Shown in pieces: positions 5,869-6,076 of a DNA stretch of 6,076 nucleotides. The notes beneath the pieces were generated by a model that was given only the letters and a program-made list of their open reading frames with translations, ran no database searches and was not told where the DNA came from. This DNA is from SBAX01 sp964646605. GTDB taxonomy: Bacteria; Planctomycetota; Phycisphaerae; UBA1845. Position 1 is the first letter of the stretch; every line of letters starts with the position of its first letter. A program made the position numbers and the translations under genes. The stretch is taken from the NCBI GenBank assembly GCA_964646605.1, contig CAZYEX010000069.1, positions 1 to 6,076 of the forward strand. Reading direction: 5' to 3'.

Positions 5869-5897
5869 TTGCATACTGCGTTGATGCGGTGTATAGT
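5869..5897 (+). promoter_or_regulatory. Divergent sigma-70 promoter for the right-hand gene
   Basis: TTGCAT (5869-5874) and TATAGT (5892-5897) are 17 bases apart, matching the consensus at four and five of six positions. The -35 boxes of the two divergent promoters are 18 bp apart, across an A-rich stretch, so one bound protein could affect both. The start point would be near 5904, giving a leader of about 100 nt. Confidence 0.75.
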
Positions 5898-5907
5898 CAT
5901 AGTAGTG

Positions 5908-5975
5908 CCGCGCAAAGTGGCGCGGTCGAGCCCCCCACGCCGTGGGGGTAGGGGGTGGTGTTTGTTCACCGCCCC
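5908..5975 (+). promoter_or_regulatory. Structured 5' leader with three consecutive hairpins
   Basis: Hairpin 1 is CCGCGC/GCGCGG (5908-5925, 6-nt loop). Hairpin 2 is CCCCCAC/GTGGGGG (5932-5948, 3-nt loop). Hairpin 3 is GGGGTGGTG/CACCGCCCC (5952-5975, 6-nt loop, one G-U pair). A T6 run at 5986-5991 and AGGAG at 5993-5997 follow. The stems are perfect or nearly so and lie between the promoter and start codon, so an RNA-level control element is likely. The T-run is 10 bases from the last stem, too far for a standard terminator. Confidence 0.55.
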
Positions 5976-6005
5976 GAAAAGGTAGTTTTTTCAGGAGATA
6001 AAGCG

Positions 6006-6076
6006 ATGAAAACGAGTGCGAAGGGTCGGTCGAGAGGCGGGGGCCGGGGGGTCCGGCGGGGGGCGGGGGCGGAAGC
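6006..6076 (+). CDS. Start of an Arg/Gly-rich basic protein (cut by the right edge)
   Basis: The ATG at 6006 follows AGGAG by eight bases, which decides the start, and the gene sits behind the promoter and hairpin leader. Only 23 full codons are visible. They begin MKTSAKGRSRGGGRG and carry on with Arg, Gly and Ala. The basic, glycine-rich start suggests nucleic-acid binding or disorder, but nothing can be assigned. Codons 12-22 are built from runs of five and six G. It is transcribed away from the head operon. Confidence 0.6.
   Translation, partial: MKTSAKGRSRGGGRGVRRGAGAE

Noticed and set aside
5952..5991. Hairpin 3 plus T-run as an intrinsic terminator
   Set aside because: The T6 run starts 10 bases after the stem rather than directly at its foot, and a ribosome binding site and ATG follow immediately.

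Overview
The window is high-GC bacterial DNA. Its genes have clear GGAG-type ribosome binding sites, and two promoters resemble the sigma-70 consensus. The host cannot be named from sequence alone. A GC-rich bacterium with Mu-type head genes fits, and a planctomycete or proteobacterium would not surprise me. All recognisable genes except one cut off at the right edge lie on the minus strand, so the description runs from right to left.

Right part (about 3441-5900): a compact head-gene cassette. A strong minus-strand promoter (5822-5850) sits just upstream of a 187-aa protein with an N-terminal ribbon-helix-helix-like segment (5212-5775). Next come a 139-aa protein resembling a DUF2190-type capsid cement protein (4727-5146), a 306-aa Mu gpT-type major capsid protein (3742-4662) and an 89-aa proline-rich protein (3441-3710). 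The cement and capsid genes are preceded by the same 15-bp Shine-Dalgarno-bearing leader, and GC-rich hairpins fill both gaps. No terminase, portal, protease, scaffold or tail gene is visible.

Far right (5869-6076): a divergent plus-strand promoter drives a roughly 100-nt leader with three successive GC-rich hairpins. It leads to the start of an Arg/Gly-rich gene cut by the edge, whose first codons hold a strong G-quadruplex motif.

Middle (2630-3440): about 810 bp without a convincing gene. It holds GC-rich direct repeats and small palindromes, and separates the head cassette from the left operon.

Left part (1-2629): a two-gene operon on the minus strand. The first gene encodes a 567-aa protein with a complete Hsp90-like (GHKL) ATPase domain. 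The second overlaps it by 4 bp (GTGA) and encodes a SIR2-family protein whose NAD-binding and catalytic motifs are intact; it runs off the left edge after 309 residues. SIR2 domains are known NAD-depleting effectors in several antiphage systems, so a coupled Hsp90-like/SIR2 pair next to phage head genes is a good candidate two-component abortive-infection system, with the ATPase as sensor, switch or chaperone and SIR2 as the NADase effector. This is the most interesting element of the window. The role is inferred; the domains and gene coupling are read directly.
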